A stretch of 64,000 nt of DNA, from contig CBDIHI010000011.1 in NCBI GenBank assembly GCA_965279075.1, positions 620,001 to 684,000 of the forward strand, in the 5' to 3' direction. The notes beneath the pieces were generated by a model that did no database searches, was not told the DNA's origin, and saw nothing but the letters and a program-made list of their open reading frames with translations. This DNA comes from SZAS-79 sp965279075. Its GTDB lineage: Bacteria > Pseudomonadota > Gammaproteobacteria > Burkholderiales > SG8-39. This document shows, one piece after another, positions 33,131 through 41,588 of this stretch; the first letter of the stretch is position 1; every line of letters starts with the position of its first letter. A program made the position numbers and the translations under genes.

Positions 33131-34663
33131 TTACCAGATCACGACTGCGGCAATCGTCGCGACGACGAGGCCGGTGATCACCGGGAAGAACAGCACACGC
33201 ACCGCATCCAGCACGGGGACGCGCGCAAATCCCGTCACCGCTATCAACGAGGACCACGCGATCAGCGTGCCTCCGCCGGTCCACACCGCACCCATCTGGC
33301 CGATCGCGCACAGCGTGGCCGGGTCCATGCCCACGGTCTTGCCAAGCGCGCCGGACAGCGCGCCGGTCAGGGGCAGGCCCGAAAATCCCGAGCCGTCGAT
33401 GCCGGTGATCATGCCGACGATGAGCACGCCGAACGACACGAAGAACCCGTTGTGCGGGATCCACGCCTGCGCGGCCTGGATCAGTTCGAACAGCAGGCTC
33501 GGCGGCTTGGCGCCCGCGGCGAGCCCGAGGATTCCCGCCGCCGTATCGGGTGCGCCGATGAAGAAGAACCCGGCGATCGGCAGCACGGAGCCCATGGCCT
33601 TGAACGCGAACACGAACCCTTCAGTGATGTGGTCGGCGGTCGCCTCGAGGTAGCGCTTCGCGCCGTTGGCGAGCGTGGCGAACAGCAGCAGCAGCGCGGC
33701 GCAACCGCCGACCAGGGCGGCCGCATCGCCGCCCTTCAGGTCGGGAAAGGCCGCGCTGAATTTCGGTGCGAGCATCACCGCCACGACTGCGAGGAAGACG
33801 ATCGGGGTCACCACGGCAAACAGGCCCGACCACTTTTCCTTGGCGGGCGCCACGCTGTGCACGGACGCGGCGATCTGCGCGTCGGTCGTGAGCGGCTCGG
33901 CGTGCATCGTGGCCTTCGCGAGTTCCTCCTTCGCGAACGTGGTCTGGCCGTGCGGGGCGGCAACGAGGGACTCACCCTGCTCCCAGCGGTGCAGCAGGGC
34001 CGGGTCCGGCGCGACGATGCCCTTGCGGATGCTGAGGTAGCCCAGCACCAGGGCGACGATCCCCACGATCAGGGACAGCACCAGAGCCTTGTCGGCCACG
34101 GCCGCCATCTCGACGCCCGCGCCGGCCGCCTTGGCGCTGATCCCCGGCGCCACCTTGATGATGTAGTCCGACGACAGCGCCATGCCCTGGCCGGCGATGG
34201 CGATGGCGACGGCGGCCCCCATGGCGGGAAGCCCGGCCGCGATCGCGGCGGGGATCAGGATCGCCCCGACCAGCGGGACCGCTGGGGTGGGCCAGAAAAA
34301 CAGGGAGATCACGTAGGTCACCGCGCTCAGGACCACGAAGGCTACGTGCCCGTTGCTCATGACCTTGCGGAAAGGCTCCACCATCCGGACATCCGAGCGC
34401 AGGTCCTTGAGCGAATTGAGCAGCGAGGTCATCAGCGCGATGACCAGGAAGATGTTGAACAACTCCTTCGCGGCAACGAGGCTGCCATTGAAAACCGACG
34501 TGATGCCGGTGACGAGGCTGCCCGAGTACGCCCAGGCGACGAGGAAGGTCGCACCGATTGCGGGGACCACGACGTTTGCACGCATCGCCATCGTCGCCAC
34601 GATGGCGACGACGCCCAGCAGGTAGACCCAGTGCGCCAGTCCGATCTGGATGGTTCCGCCCAT
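33131..34663 (-). CDS. multi-pass inner-membrane permease, family uncertain
   Basis: 510 residues with about twelve hydrophobic segments, for example WVYLLGVVAIVATMAM at the N terminus and LFFPVITGLVVATIAAVV at the C terminus. A long hydrophilic loop lies around residues 215-280. Central segments FFWPTPAVPLVGAILIPAAI and GQGMALSSDYIIKVAPG look like re-entrant or substrate-site regions of ion-transporter-superfamily permeases (DcuC/CitT-type). It is divergent from denD/ilvD-like genes across a 377-nt control region, so a hydroxy-acid or sugar-acid is the likely cargo. The identity is not certain. Confidence 0.75.
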   Translation of the reverse strand: MGGTIQIGLAHWVYLLGVVAIVATMAMRANVVVPAIGATFLVAWAYSGSLVTGITSVFNGSLVAAKELFNIFLVIALMTSLLNSLKDLRSDVRMVEPFRKVMSNGHVAFVVLSAVTYVISLFFWPTPAVPLVGAILIPAAIAAGLPAMGAAVAIAIAGQGMALSSDYIIKVAPGISAKAAGAGVEMAAVADKALVLSLIVGIVALVLGYLSIRKGIVAPDPALLHRWEQGESLVAAPHGQTTFAKEELAKATMHAEPLTTDAQIAASVHSVAPAKEKWSGLFAVVTPIVFLAVVAVMLAPKFSAAFPDLKGGDAAALVGGCAALLLLFATLANGAKRYLEATADHITEGFVFAFKAMGSVLPIAGFFFIGAPDTAAGILGLAAGAKPPSLLFELIQAAQAWIPHNGFFVSFGVLIVGMITGIDGSGFSGLPLTGALSGALGKTVGMDPATLCAIGQMGAVWTGGGTLIAWSSLIAVTGFARVPVLDAVRVLFFPVITGLVVATIAAVVIW

Positions 34664-35040
34664 TGCATTCTCCCCTTTATGTGGTCGGCCGGACCCCTGG
34701 CAGGGGAAATGGGTCGCCTTCCCATTCAGCCGAACTAGGGATGCACTGTATACAATTTGATTTTCATGTCAACAGCCTGCAGTGGTGCATGACAGCATCG
34801 GGGAAGGCCAGCGATAGTTCCGGCTTTTCTGAATAAATATGTTTATATACAATTATTTATATATTAATTTTCGTCAAGTGCATGGCCTCTGCAAATGTGC
34901 GTTCATGCTGCGGCGCGAGAATTTTTGAAACTGGATAGGCCCTTCTTCGTATACATTTTTCAGAGGCAGTCCTGATTTCGAGTGGCCCCACAGGGATGCC
35001 TATAATCCCCGTTCTTCGTGTCAGGGCCGGTCCCCACTCA
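34664..35040 (+). promoter_or_regulatory. AT-rich divergent control region with GTATAC palindromes
   Basis: A gene-free 377-nt stretch between the permease and denD-like genes, markedly AT-rich at 34830-34880. TGTATACA (34747-34754) is a perfect palindrome; GTATAC recurs at 34949-34954 and a related TTATATACAA lies around 34844-34852. Such TTGTATACAA-like boxes are typical of GntR-family (FCD) operators. A perfect -10 TATAAT at 35001-35006 fits a promoter for the plus-strand genes. No regulator gene is adjacent. Confidence 0.6.
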
Positions 35041-35976
35041 ATGAATGTCATCGTCACCGGCGCGGCCGGATTCATCGGCGCGGCGCTGGTCGACGCGCTG
35101 GCCGGGCGTGCGGACGTGGACCGCATCGTCGCCTTCGACCAGTCCGGGCCGCCGGCGACGCATCCCAAGGTGCATGCGGTCACCGGCAACCTCGCGTACG
35201 CACCGATGGCGCGATCCCTGGTCGACGGCTCGGTGGATGCGATCTTCCATCTGGCGTCGCTGGTGTCCGGCGGGGCCGAGCAGAACTTCGAGCTCGGCAT
35301 GAAGGTCAATTTCGACGCGACGCGGGACCTCCTGGAAGCCGCGCGCATGGCTGGCCGCTGCCCGCGGTTCGTGTTCACGTCCTCGATCGCCGTCTACCGC
35401 GGCACGAACCTGCACGTGACGGACGAGACGCGGCCTACGCCGCGCCTGTCCTACGGCGCGCAAAAGCTGATGTGCGAGGTCATGATCGACGACTACAGCC
35501 GCCGCGGCTTCGTCGACGGGCGCAGCGTGCGCCTGCCGACCGTGCTGGTGCGGCCGGGCGCCGCAAACACGGCGATGTCGGGATGGTCCAGCGCAATCAT
35601 CCGCGAGCCGTTCGCCGGCCGCGACTACATCTGCCCGGTGGCGCCGCAGACGCAGATGGCGTGCATCTCGGTGACCCGGGTGGTCGAGTCGCTGGTCCAT
35701 GCCCTGGACCTGCCTGCGGAAGCGCTCGGGCCCGATCGCACGTTGCTGCTCGCCGGTATCCCGGTTTCGGCGCAGCAGATGCTGGACGCTGTGCAAAGGG
35801 CGGGAGGGGCGCTTAAGCTTGGGCGCGTGCGGTTCGACCCGGACCCGGCGGCGCAGGCCGTCATGGACGCCGTGGCCAGATCCACGACCTCCGCGCGGGG
35901 CGAGAAGCTCGGCTTCAGGGCGAGCGCGGGCATCGACGAGATCGTCAACGATTACCTGGGAGCGAGGACAGCATGA
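35041..35976 (+). CDS. denD: DenD-like NAD-dependent epimerase/dehydrogenase
   Basis: 311 residues from ATG 35041. The extended SDR fold starts NVIVTGAAGFIGAALV; catalytic residues are in TSSIAVY and YGAQK. The segment VRLPTVLVRPG followed by IIREPFAG and CPV resembles D-erythronate dehydrogenase (DenD), which oxidises D-erythronate to 2-keto-D-erythronate. The ilvD-like gene overlaps its stop by 4 nt, and HIBADH-like and IPMDH-like dehydrogenases follow, in line with sugar-acid use. DenD is the best guess, but other four-carbon acids are possible. Confidence 0.75.
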   Translation: MNVIVTGAAGFIGAALVDALAGRADVDRIVAFDQSGPPATHPKVHAVTGNLAYAPMARSLVDGSVDAIFHLASLVSGGAEQNFELGMKVNFDATRDLLEAARMAGRCPRFVFTSSIAVYRGTNLHVTDETRPTPRLSYGAQKLMCEVMIDDYSRRGFVDGRSVRLPTVLVRPGAANTAMSGWSSAIIREPFAGRDYICPVAPQTQMACISVTRVVESLVHALDLPAEALGPDRTLLLAGIPVSAQQMLDAVQRAGGALKLGRVRFDPDPAAQAVMDAVARSTTSARGEKLGFRASAGIDEIVNDYLGARTA

Positions 35977-37673
35977 AGGCCTCCAACAAGAGCAGGTTTC
36001 CGGCCGGGCTGCCCTCGCGGATCACGGTGGAAGGCATGGACCGCGCCCCGCACCGGGCTTTCCTGCGCGGGCTCGGGCTGACCGACGACGACATCGCCAA
36101 GCCCTTCATCGGCGTGGCCAGCACCGACGGCCGCGTGACGCCCTGCAACGCCAAGCTCGGCGAGCTTGCGAAGGAAGCCTGTATCGCGGTGAGGGAGTGG
36201 GGCGGCGTGCCGTTCGACTTCGCTTCGATTGCGGTGGCCGACTCGATGTCCATGGGCCACGCCGGCATGAGGTACTCCCTTGCGTCGCGCGAGATCATCG
36301 CCGACGGCGTCGAGGCCGTGTGCCGAGGGCATGCCTACGATGCGCTGGTGGCTTTCGCAGGCTGCGACAAGACGCTGCCCGGCATGATGATGGCGATCGT
36401 GAGGCTCAACCTGCCCTCGGTCTTCATGTACGGCGGCTCGGCCACGCCGGGACGCTGGAAGGGGCGGGACGTCACGGTGCTCGACACCTTCGAAGCCGTG
36501 GGCGCGGTGATGGCGGGCGACATGCAGCAGTCCGAGCTCGACAAGCTCGAACGAGTCTGCCTGACGACGTCGGGCGCCTGCCCGGGACAGTTCACCGCCA
36601 ACACGATGGCCATGGTGTCCGAAACGCTGGGTCTCGCATTGCCCGGGTCGGCGACGATGCCGGCGATGGCGAAGGAGCGTGCCGCGACCGCGCGCGAAGC
36701 CGGGCGTGTGGTGATGGAATTGCTGAAGACGGGCGGGCCGCTGCCGCGCGACCTCGTCACGAAGAAAAGCCTCGAGAACGCCTGCGCCGCGGTGGCAGCC
36801 ACGGGCGGCTCGACCAATGCCGGGCTGCATATCCCGGCCATAGCGCACGAGGCGGGCATCCGGTTCTCGCTCGACGACCTCGCGCGGATCTCGAAGAAGA
36901 CGCCGCTGATCGCCGACATGAAACCCGGCGGGCGCTTCCTCGCCAAGGACCTGCACGCGGTGGGCGGCGTGTACAACGTGCTGAAGGTGCTGCTCGAACG
37001 CGGCGCGCTGCACGGCGATTGCCTGACGATCTTCGGCACCACGCTCGAACAGGAGCTTTCCGACCACCCCGGCGCGGACGGCGAGGTGGTCCGCAAGGCG
37101 CCGATCCTCGACACAGGCGGCATCGTCGTGCTCAAGGGCAACCTCGCGCCCGACGGCGCGCTGATCAAGGTCGCAGGCCTGAAGGCATTGAAATTCACCG
37201 GTCGCGCCCGCGTGTTCGACTGCGAGGAGGAGTGCGCGGCGGTGGTTGCCAAGCGGGCCTATTCGGAAGGCGACGTGCTCGTGATCCGCTACGAGGGGCC
37301 GAAGGGCGGCCCCGGCATGCGCGAGATGCTCGGCGTGACCGCGCTGATCTACGGACAGGGCATGGGCGAGAAGGTCGCGCTGCTGACCGACGGCCGGTTC
37401 TCGGGCGCGACGCGCGGCATGATGATCGGCTACGTGTCTCCAGAAGCCGGGGTCGGCGGGCCGCTCGCGCTGGTGAAGGACGGCGACACCATCGTCATCG
37501 ACGGCAAGGCAGGCAGGCTCACGCTGAACGTCTCCGAGGCGGAACTTGCGAAGCGCAGGAAAGCCTGGAAGATGCCGAAGCGCGAAAGGCTCTCCGGGGC
37601 ATTGGAAAAGTACGCCGCGCTGGTCGGCCCGGCGAACCTCGGCGCGGTGACGCACAGCGGGGGGAGGAAGTAG
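35973..37673 (+). CDS. ilvD: dihydroxy-acid / sugar-acid dehydratase (IlvD/Edd family)
   Basis: 566 residues, coupled to the denD-like gene by ATGA. Fe-S cysteines are visible in VTPCNAKLG, AGCDKTLPGM and GACPGQFTANTM, and the C-terminal TDGRFSGATRG is the IlvD signature. IlvD dehydrates dihydroxy-isovalerate, but the neighbouring erythronate-type dehydrogenase suggests a catabolic paralogue acting on an aldonate. No other branched-chain biosynthesis genes are nearby. Full length and apparently intact. Confidence 0.85.
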   Translation: MKASNKSRFPAGLPSRITVEGMDRAPHRAFLRGLGLTDDDIAKPFIGVASTDGRVTPCNAKLGELAKEACIAVREWGGVPFDFASIAVADSMSMGHAGMRYSLASREIIADGVEAVCRGHAYDALVAFAGCDKTLPGMMMAIVRLNLPSVFMYGGSATPGRWKGRDVTVLDTFEAVGAVMAGDMQQSELDKLERVCLTTSGACPGQFTANTMAMVSETLGLALPGSATMPAMAKERAATAREAGRVVMELLKTGGPLPRDLVTKKSLENACAAVAATGGSTNAGLHIPAIAHEAGIRFSLDDLARISKKTPLIADMKPGGRFLAKDLHAVGGVYNVLKVLLERGALHGDCLTIFGTTLEQELSDHPGADGEVVRKAPILDTGGIVVLKGNLAPDGALIKVAGLKALKFTGRARVFDCEEECAAVVAKRAYSEGDVLVIRYEGPKGGPGMREMLGVTALIYGQGMGEKVALLTDGRFSGATRGMMIGYVSPEAGVGGPLALVKDGDTIVIDGKAGRLTLNVSEAELAKRRKAWKMPKRERLSGALEKYAALVGPANLGAVTHSGGRK

Positions 37674-37682
37674 TTCTTCGGA

Positions 37683-38237
37683 TCAGTCTGTCTGTACGAA
37701 CCCGATTCTCCGCTTTCTTGAACTCTCAGTAGGAACCATAAGCCCCCTGATTGCGTCCAGGATGCCGGCGATAGCCTGATCATGTGACGAAAATTTGCGC
37801 TCGATCCTGGACTCCAGTTCGTCCAGCCGTTTCGCAAGCTCCTTGTGGGCACCAAGTGTTTCCCTCAGCTGCACGAATGCTCGTACGACGAACAGGCTAA
37901 CTTCGACCGCGCGCGGGGTATTCAGGACCGAAGCCGCCATGAGGGCTCCGTGCTCAGTAAAGGCGTAGGGCAGCGCACGGGAGAACTTGAGCCGCTTGAG
38001 GTGGTCGCAATTTGCGACCACCTCATCCCGTTCTGTGCGTGTGAGCCGGAACAGGAAGTCTGCCGGAAAGCGATTGGCGTTTCGCTTGACCTGCTCGTTC
38101 AACCTCTTTGTAGGGACGCCGTAAAGCTCGGCCAGGTCGGCGTCGACCATGAGCTTGTGTCCGCGAAGTACGACGATACGTCGAGCAATGCCGCCAGTCG
38201 CCGCCAAGACGCTATCCTCTTTTTTGTGGATGGGCAT
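37683..38237 (-). CDS. ORF6N domain protein
   Basis: 184 residues from ATG 38237 (MPIHKKEDS). The ORF6N/KilA-N-like DNA-binding domain spans about 25-110: RRIVVLRGHKLMVDADLAEL, YGVPTKRLNEQVKRN, RFPADFLFRLT and YAFTEHGALM. A C-terminal coiled coil with KRLDELESRIERKF follows. ORF6N proteins occur as phage antirepressors and as solitary chromosomal genes. It sits between ilvD-like and HIBADH-like genes, on the opposite strand. A 29-nt palindrome lies within the gene and a near copy upstream of it. Confidence 0.88.
   Translation of the reverse strand: MPIHKKEDSVLAATGGIARRIVVLRGHKLMVDADLAELYGVPTKRLNEQVKRNANRFPADFLFRLTRTERDEVVANCDHLKRLKFSRALPYAFTEHGALMAASVLNTPRAVEVSLFVVRAFVQLRETLGAHKELAKRLDELESRIERKFSSHDQAIAGILDAIRGLMVPTESSRKRRIGFVQTD
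37997..38025. repeat. perfect 29-nt palindrome inside ORF6N gene
   Basis: Two 14-bp arms (TGAGGTGGTCGCAA and its complement) surround a single T. On the coding strand it encodes the DEVVANCDHL peptide of the ORF6N protein. A 27-nt near copy (3 mismatches) lies at 38280-38306. Confidence 0.95.
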
Positions 38238-38279
38238 TCTCGATAAATGCCCCAACAGTGGTTTCGTTGACAGGCGTGA

Positions 38280-38306
38280 GAGTTGGTCACAATTTGCAAC
38301 CACCTC
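38280..38306. promoter_or_regulatory. near copy of the ORF6N palindrome, possible operator
   Basis: Matches 24 of 27 nt of the palindrome in the gene and lies 43 nt upstream of the ORF6N start and about 50 nt before the HIBADH-like start, the position expected of an operator. An autoregulatory role is inference. Confidence 0.5.
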
Positions 38307-38352
38307 AAAAGTCTGCCGCCCGTAGCGTGTCAAGCCAGCTCGCGCAGGCATA

Positions 38353-39243
38353 ATGCAGGCCACCATGAGCGGACTTCCAAGACTCGGCTTCATCGGCATC
38401 GGCCTCATGGGCAAGCCCATGACGTTGCGATTGCTGGCGGCCGGCTACAAAGTCGCGGTGTGGAACCGCAGCAAGGAGAAACTTGCGCCGGTGACCGCCA
38501 AAGGGGCGATCGCCAAGGACTCGCCCGCCGAAGTCGCGCGATTCGCGGACATCGTGATGATGTGCGTGACGGACCAGACTTCCGTGATGGAGGTGCTGTT
38601 CGGGCGGAGCGGGGTGGCCGGGGCCGGCGACTCGAAGATCGTGATCGACTTTTCCAGCATCGCCCCGTCTGCCGCGCGCGTGGCCGCTGCCAGACTCGAA
38701 GCACTGGGCATGGGATACATCGACGCGCCGGTTTCCGGCGGCACCGTCGGCGCAGAGGAAGGCACGCTCGCAATCATGGCCGGCGGCAAGGCCGAGCACA
38801 TCGAGTTCGTGCGTCCGCTCATCGCCGAGCTCGCCAGCCGCTTCACGCGCATGGGGGACTCGGGCGCGGGGCAGGTGACCAAGCTCGCCAACCAGGTGAT
38901 CGTAGCGGGCCTGTTCCCGCTGATTGCGGAGGCGATGCGGCTCGCCGAGGCCGCGGGCGTGGAGGCCGGCAAGGTACCGGAAGCTTTGCGCGGCGGCTTC
39001 GCCGATTCCAAGCCCCTGCAGGTATTCGGGCCGCGCATGGCTACGCGCGCGTACGAACCTGCGCTCGGCACTTCGAACGTGATGCTCAAGGACCTGATGA
39101 ATGCGCTGGCCGTGGCAGAAGAGTCGGGCGTGCCGCTGCCAATGGCTCGCGCTGCAGTGGAGCGTTACCGGCTGCTGGTTGCGGAGGGCAAGGGCGAGGT
39201 CGAGCCCTCAGCGTTAATCGACCTGCTCGCCTCCGGGCGCTGA
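38353..39243 (+). CDS. 3-hydroxyisobutyrate dehydrogenase-family oxidoreductase
   Basis: 296 residues from ATG 38353; ATG 38365 (MSGLPRLGF) is equally plausible. Beta-hydroxyacid dehydrogenase motifs GFIGIGLMGKPM, DAPVSGGTVGAEEGTLAIMAGG and the catalytic Lys in GQVTKLANQ are present. The family includes tartronate semialdehyde reductase and threonate dehydrogenase, which would suit the sugar-acid context. It is 22 nt upstream of the IPMDH-like gene and probably cotranscribed with it. NAD or NADP preference not determined. Confidence 0.85.
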   Translation: MQATMSGLPRLGFIGIGLMGKPMTLRLLAAGYKVAVWNRSKEKLAPVTAKGAIAKDSPAEVARFADIVMMCVTDQTSVMEVLFGRSGVAGAGDSKIVIDFSSIAPSAARVAAARLEALGMGYIDAPVSGGTVGAEEGTLAIMAGGKAEHIEFVRPLIAELASRFTRMGDSGAGQVTKLANQVIVAGLFPLIAEAMRLAEAAGVEAGKVPEALRGGFADSKPLQVFGPRMATRAYEPALGTSNVMLKDLMNALAVAEESGVPLPMARAAVERYRLLVAEGKGEVEPSALIDLLASGR

Positions 39244-39265
39244 TCCCCGCAAAAGGAATTTCCCA

Positions 39266-40354
39266 ATGCAAACATACAAGGTCGTCGTCATCAAGGGCGA
39301 CGGCATCGGCCCGGAACTCGTGGACGCCACGATGCAGGTGCTGGACGCCGTGCAGTCCGCGCTCGGCACGTTCAGGCTGGGCATCGAGTACCGCGACGGC
39401 GGGGCGGAGCTCTATCGCCGGTCTGGCGAGAACCTCTCGGCCGAAACGCTGCAGGCGATCCGGCAGGCGGACGCGACGATGAAGGGCCCGGTCGGCCTGC
39501 CCGACGTACGGCTGAAGGACGGCACCGAGGCCGGCACGCTCGGGGGCGTGTTGCGCACGAGCCTCGACACTTACGCGAACCTGCGCCCTGTGCGCCTGCT
39601 CCCCGGCGTGGAGGCGCCCACGCGCGCGAAGGCCGGCACGATCGACTATGTGATCGTGCGGGAGAACACCGAAGGCCTGTACCTGTCGCGCGGCAAGGGG
39701 GTGGGCACCGACCAGGCGATGGCCGACACGATGGTGATCACGCGCAAGGGCACCGAGCGCGTCGCGCGCTACGCCTTCGAACTCGCGCGCCGACGTGCAG
39801 GGGCGCCCGCGGACGGCGTGCGGCGCGTGACCTGCGTCGACAAGAGCAACGTGATCGCATCTTATGCGTTCTTCCGCCGCGTGTTCGACGAAGTAGGCGA
39901 AGGCTACCCGGACATCAAGCGAGAGTACCTGTACGCCGACGCGGCCGCGCAGGAGCTGGTGCTGAACCCGGCGCACTTCGACGTGCTGGTCATGGAGAAT
40001 TTCCTGGGCGACATCCTGTCCGACCTGGGCGGCGCCACGGTGGGCGGCATCGGGCTGTGCCCCTCGGGCAATATCGGCGACAAGTACGCCTACTTCGAGC
40101 CCATTCACGGCTCCGCGCCCGGCATCGCCGGGCAGGACAGGGCCAATCCCGTGTCGCAGGTGCTGACGGCGGCGTTGATGCTGGAGCACCTCGGCGAGGT
40201 CGTCGCGGCGGAGGTCGTGCGCGGCGCCGTGTCGGCCGCGCTGGAAAACGGCCGCCTCGTCCTGGGGTCCTACGGCCAGCCGGAGGGTGGTACGCGCAGG
40301 GCGGGCGAGACGCTTGCGGCGATCGTGAGGGAGCTCGCCGTGGTGCGTGACTGA
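39266..40354 (+). CDS. isocitrate/isopropylmalate dehydrogenase-family enzyme
   Basis: 362 residues. Beta-decarboxylating dehydrogenase signatures: IKGDGIGPELV, the YANLRPVR segment, REN(TEGLY), VDKSNV with the catalytic Lys, and NFLGDILSDLGGATVGGIGL with the metal Asp residues. Tartrate/D-malate dehydrogenase-type activity is more likely than leucine synthesis because leuCD genes are absent and the neighbours oxidise hydroxy acids. A dispersed repeat follows. Substrate unproven. Confidence 0.85.
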   Translation: MQTYKVVVIKGDGIGPELVDATMQVLDAVQSALGTFRLGIEYRDGGAELYRRSGENLSAETLQAIRQADATMKGPVGLPDVRLKDGTEAGTLGGVLRTSLDTYANLRPVRLLPGVEAPTRAKAGTIDYVIVRENTEGLYLSRGKGVGTDQAMADTMVITRKGTERVARYAFELARRRAGAPADGVRRVTCVDKSNVIASYAFFRRVFDEVGEGYPDIKREYLYADAAAQELVLNPAHFDVLVMENFLGDILSDLGGATVGGIGLCPSGNIGDKYAYFEPIHGSAPGIAGQDRANPVSQVLTAALMLEHLGEVVAAEVVRGAVSAALENGRLVLGSYGQPEGGTRRAGETLAAIVRELAVVRD

Positions 40355-40360
40355 TGACAT

Positions 40361-40431
40361 AAATTCAGGACATTTTTTTCAAAAGTCCGCGCCAGGAGTC
40401 ATTCTCCTGTCAAATTTTGTACTGAGACCAG
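40361..40431 (+). repeat. dispersed intergenic repeat, copy 3
   Basis: Core GTCCGCGCCAGGAG at 40385-40398, between convergent genes as in copy 1. It has a perfect stem CAGGAG (40393-40398) / CTCCTG (40404-40409) with loop TCATT. The flanks resemble copies 1 and 2 only loosely (poly-T before and AAATTT after). Confidence 0.7.
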
Positions 40432-40437
40432 TACACC

Positions 40438-41532
40438 CTAGGGCAGGGACGGCCCCGGGAATTCGTCCAGCAAGGGGAATGCGGACAGCGCGCCGGCCTG
40501 CATGACGGGCATTGCGGCGGTCACGTGGCGGGGCGTCAGCTGGGCGTACGAAGTCACGCCCAGCAGTCCGAGGCAGATGCGGATCTCCTCCTCCAGCAGC
40601 TCGAGCGTCCGGACCAGCCCCGGCACGCCGGCGGCCGCAAGGCCGAGGCAGGCGAGGCGCCCGAGGCCCACGGTCTTCGCGCCGAGCGCGATCGCCTTCA
40701 CCACGTCCGAGCCGCGCATGAACCCGCCGTCGACCCAGACTTCGGCGCGGCCGTTCACGGCTTCGAGCACTTCGGGCAGCACCGCGGCGCTGCCGAGGCC
40801 GTGGTCGAGCTGCCGGCCGCCGTGGTTGGAGACGTAGACGATCTCGACGCCGTGTTCGACCGCGATCTCCGCGTCCTCGGCGGTGGCGATGCCCTTGAGC
40901 GCCAGCGGCAGGTCGTGCTTGTCCTTGTAGCGCTTCACTTCGTCCCACGAGAGCGCGGCCTGGAAGGTCATGCCGGTGTTGTCGGTAGGGCGCCAGGGCT
41001 TCACGTAGCGGCCCGCGATGTCGCGTTCCCTGCGGCTGTAGAAGGCGCTGTCGACCGTGTAGCAGAAGGCCGTGTAGCCGTGGTCCTTCGCGCGCCTCAC
41101 GTGGTCGTCTATCCAGGCCCGGTCGCCGCGGACGTAGAGCTGGAAGGCACGGACGTTGTCTGCCGCGGCCGCGGTGGCCTCGAGGCCGGGCTGGCAGACC
41201 GACGAGAGCATCTGCGGGATGCCGAACTCGGCCGCGCCCTTGGCGGCGGAGGCCGCGGCGCCTTCGGCGAACGACTCCATGCCGCCGACCGGCGCCAGCA
41301 TCACGGGCAGGCGAACGTCCTTGCCGAGGAACGTCGAGCGCGAATCCACCTTGCTGACGTCGTTCAGCACGCGCGGCCGGAAGGCGATCGAGTCGAGGGC
41401 CTGGCGGTTGCGCCGCTGCGTGGTCTCGGTTTCGGTCGCGCCGGCGAGGTAGTTCCAGGGGCCGGGCGCGAGGTTGCGGCGGGCGGCATAAACGATTTCC
41501 TGCAGGGTGAGAAACTGTTCTTTTGCGTTCAT
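40438..41532 (-). CDS. FMN-dependent alpha-hydroxy acid dehydrogenase/oxidase
   Basis: 364 residues from ATG 41532. The FMN barrel shows the conserved Lys in LALKGIA, catalytic His in SNHGGRQLDH, and the phosphate-site segment VDGGFMRGSDVVKAIALGAK. It resembles L-lactate dehydrogenase/glycolate and mandelate-type enzymes that oxidise 2-hydroxy acids. The gene is divergent from a Bug receptor (56 nt). Substrate is likely a 2-hydroxy carboxylate. Confidence 0.9.
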   Translation of the reverse strand: MNAKEQFLTLQEIVYAARRNLAPGPWNYLAGATETETTQRRNRQALDSIAFRPRVLNDVSKVDSRSTFLGKDVRLPVMLAPVGGMESFAEGAAASAAKGAAEFGIPQMLSSVCQPGLEATAAAADNVRAFQLYVRGDRAWIDDHVRRAKDHGYTAFCYTVDSAFYSRRERDIAGRYVKPWRPTDNTGMTFQAALSWDEVKRYKDKHDLPLALKGIATAEDAEIAVEHGVEIVYVSNHGGRQLDHGLGSAAVLPEVLEAVNGRAEVWVDGGFMRGSDVVKAIALGAKTVGLGRLACLGLAAAGVPGLVRTLELLEEEIRICLGLLGVTSYAQLTPRHVTAAMPVMQAGALSAFPLLDEFPGPSLP

Positions 41533-41588
41533 GGCGCGGAGCGTATCACGGTGTAATCTCGGGGTTACGAGTGGAGGCGGACTGTTTC

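Noticed and set aside
35699..37732. Plus-strand 677-codon frame across denD/ilvD-like genes
   Set aside because: Alternate-frame shadow of the ilvD-like gene; composition is Arg/Gly-rich with no domain.
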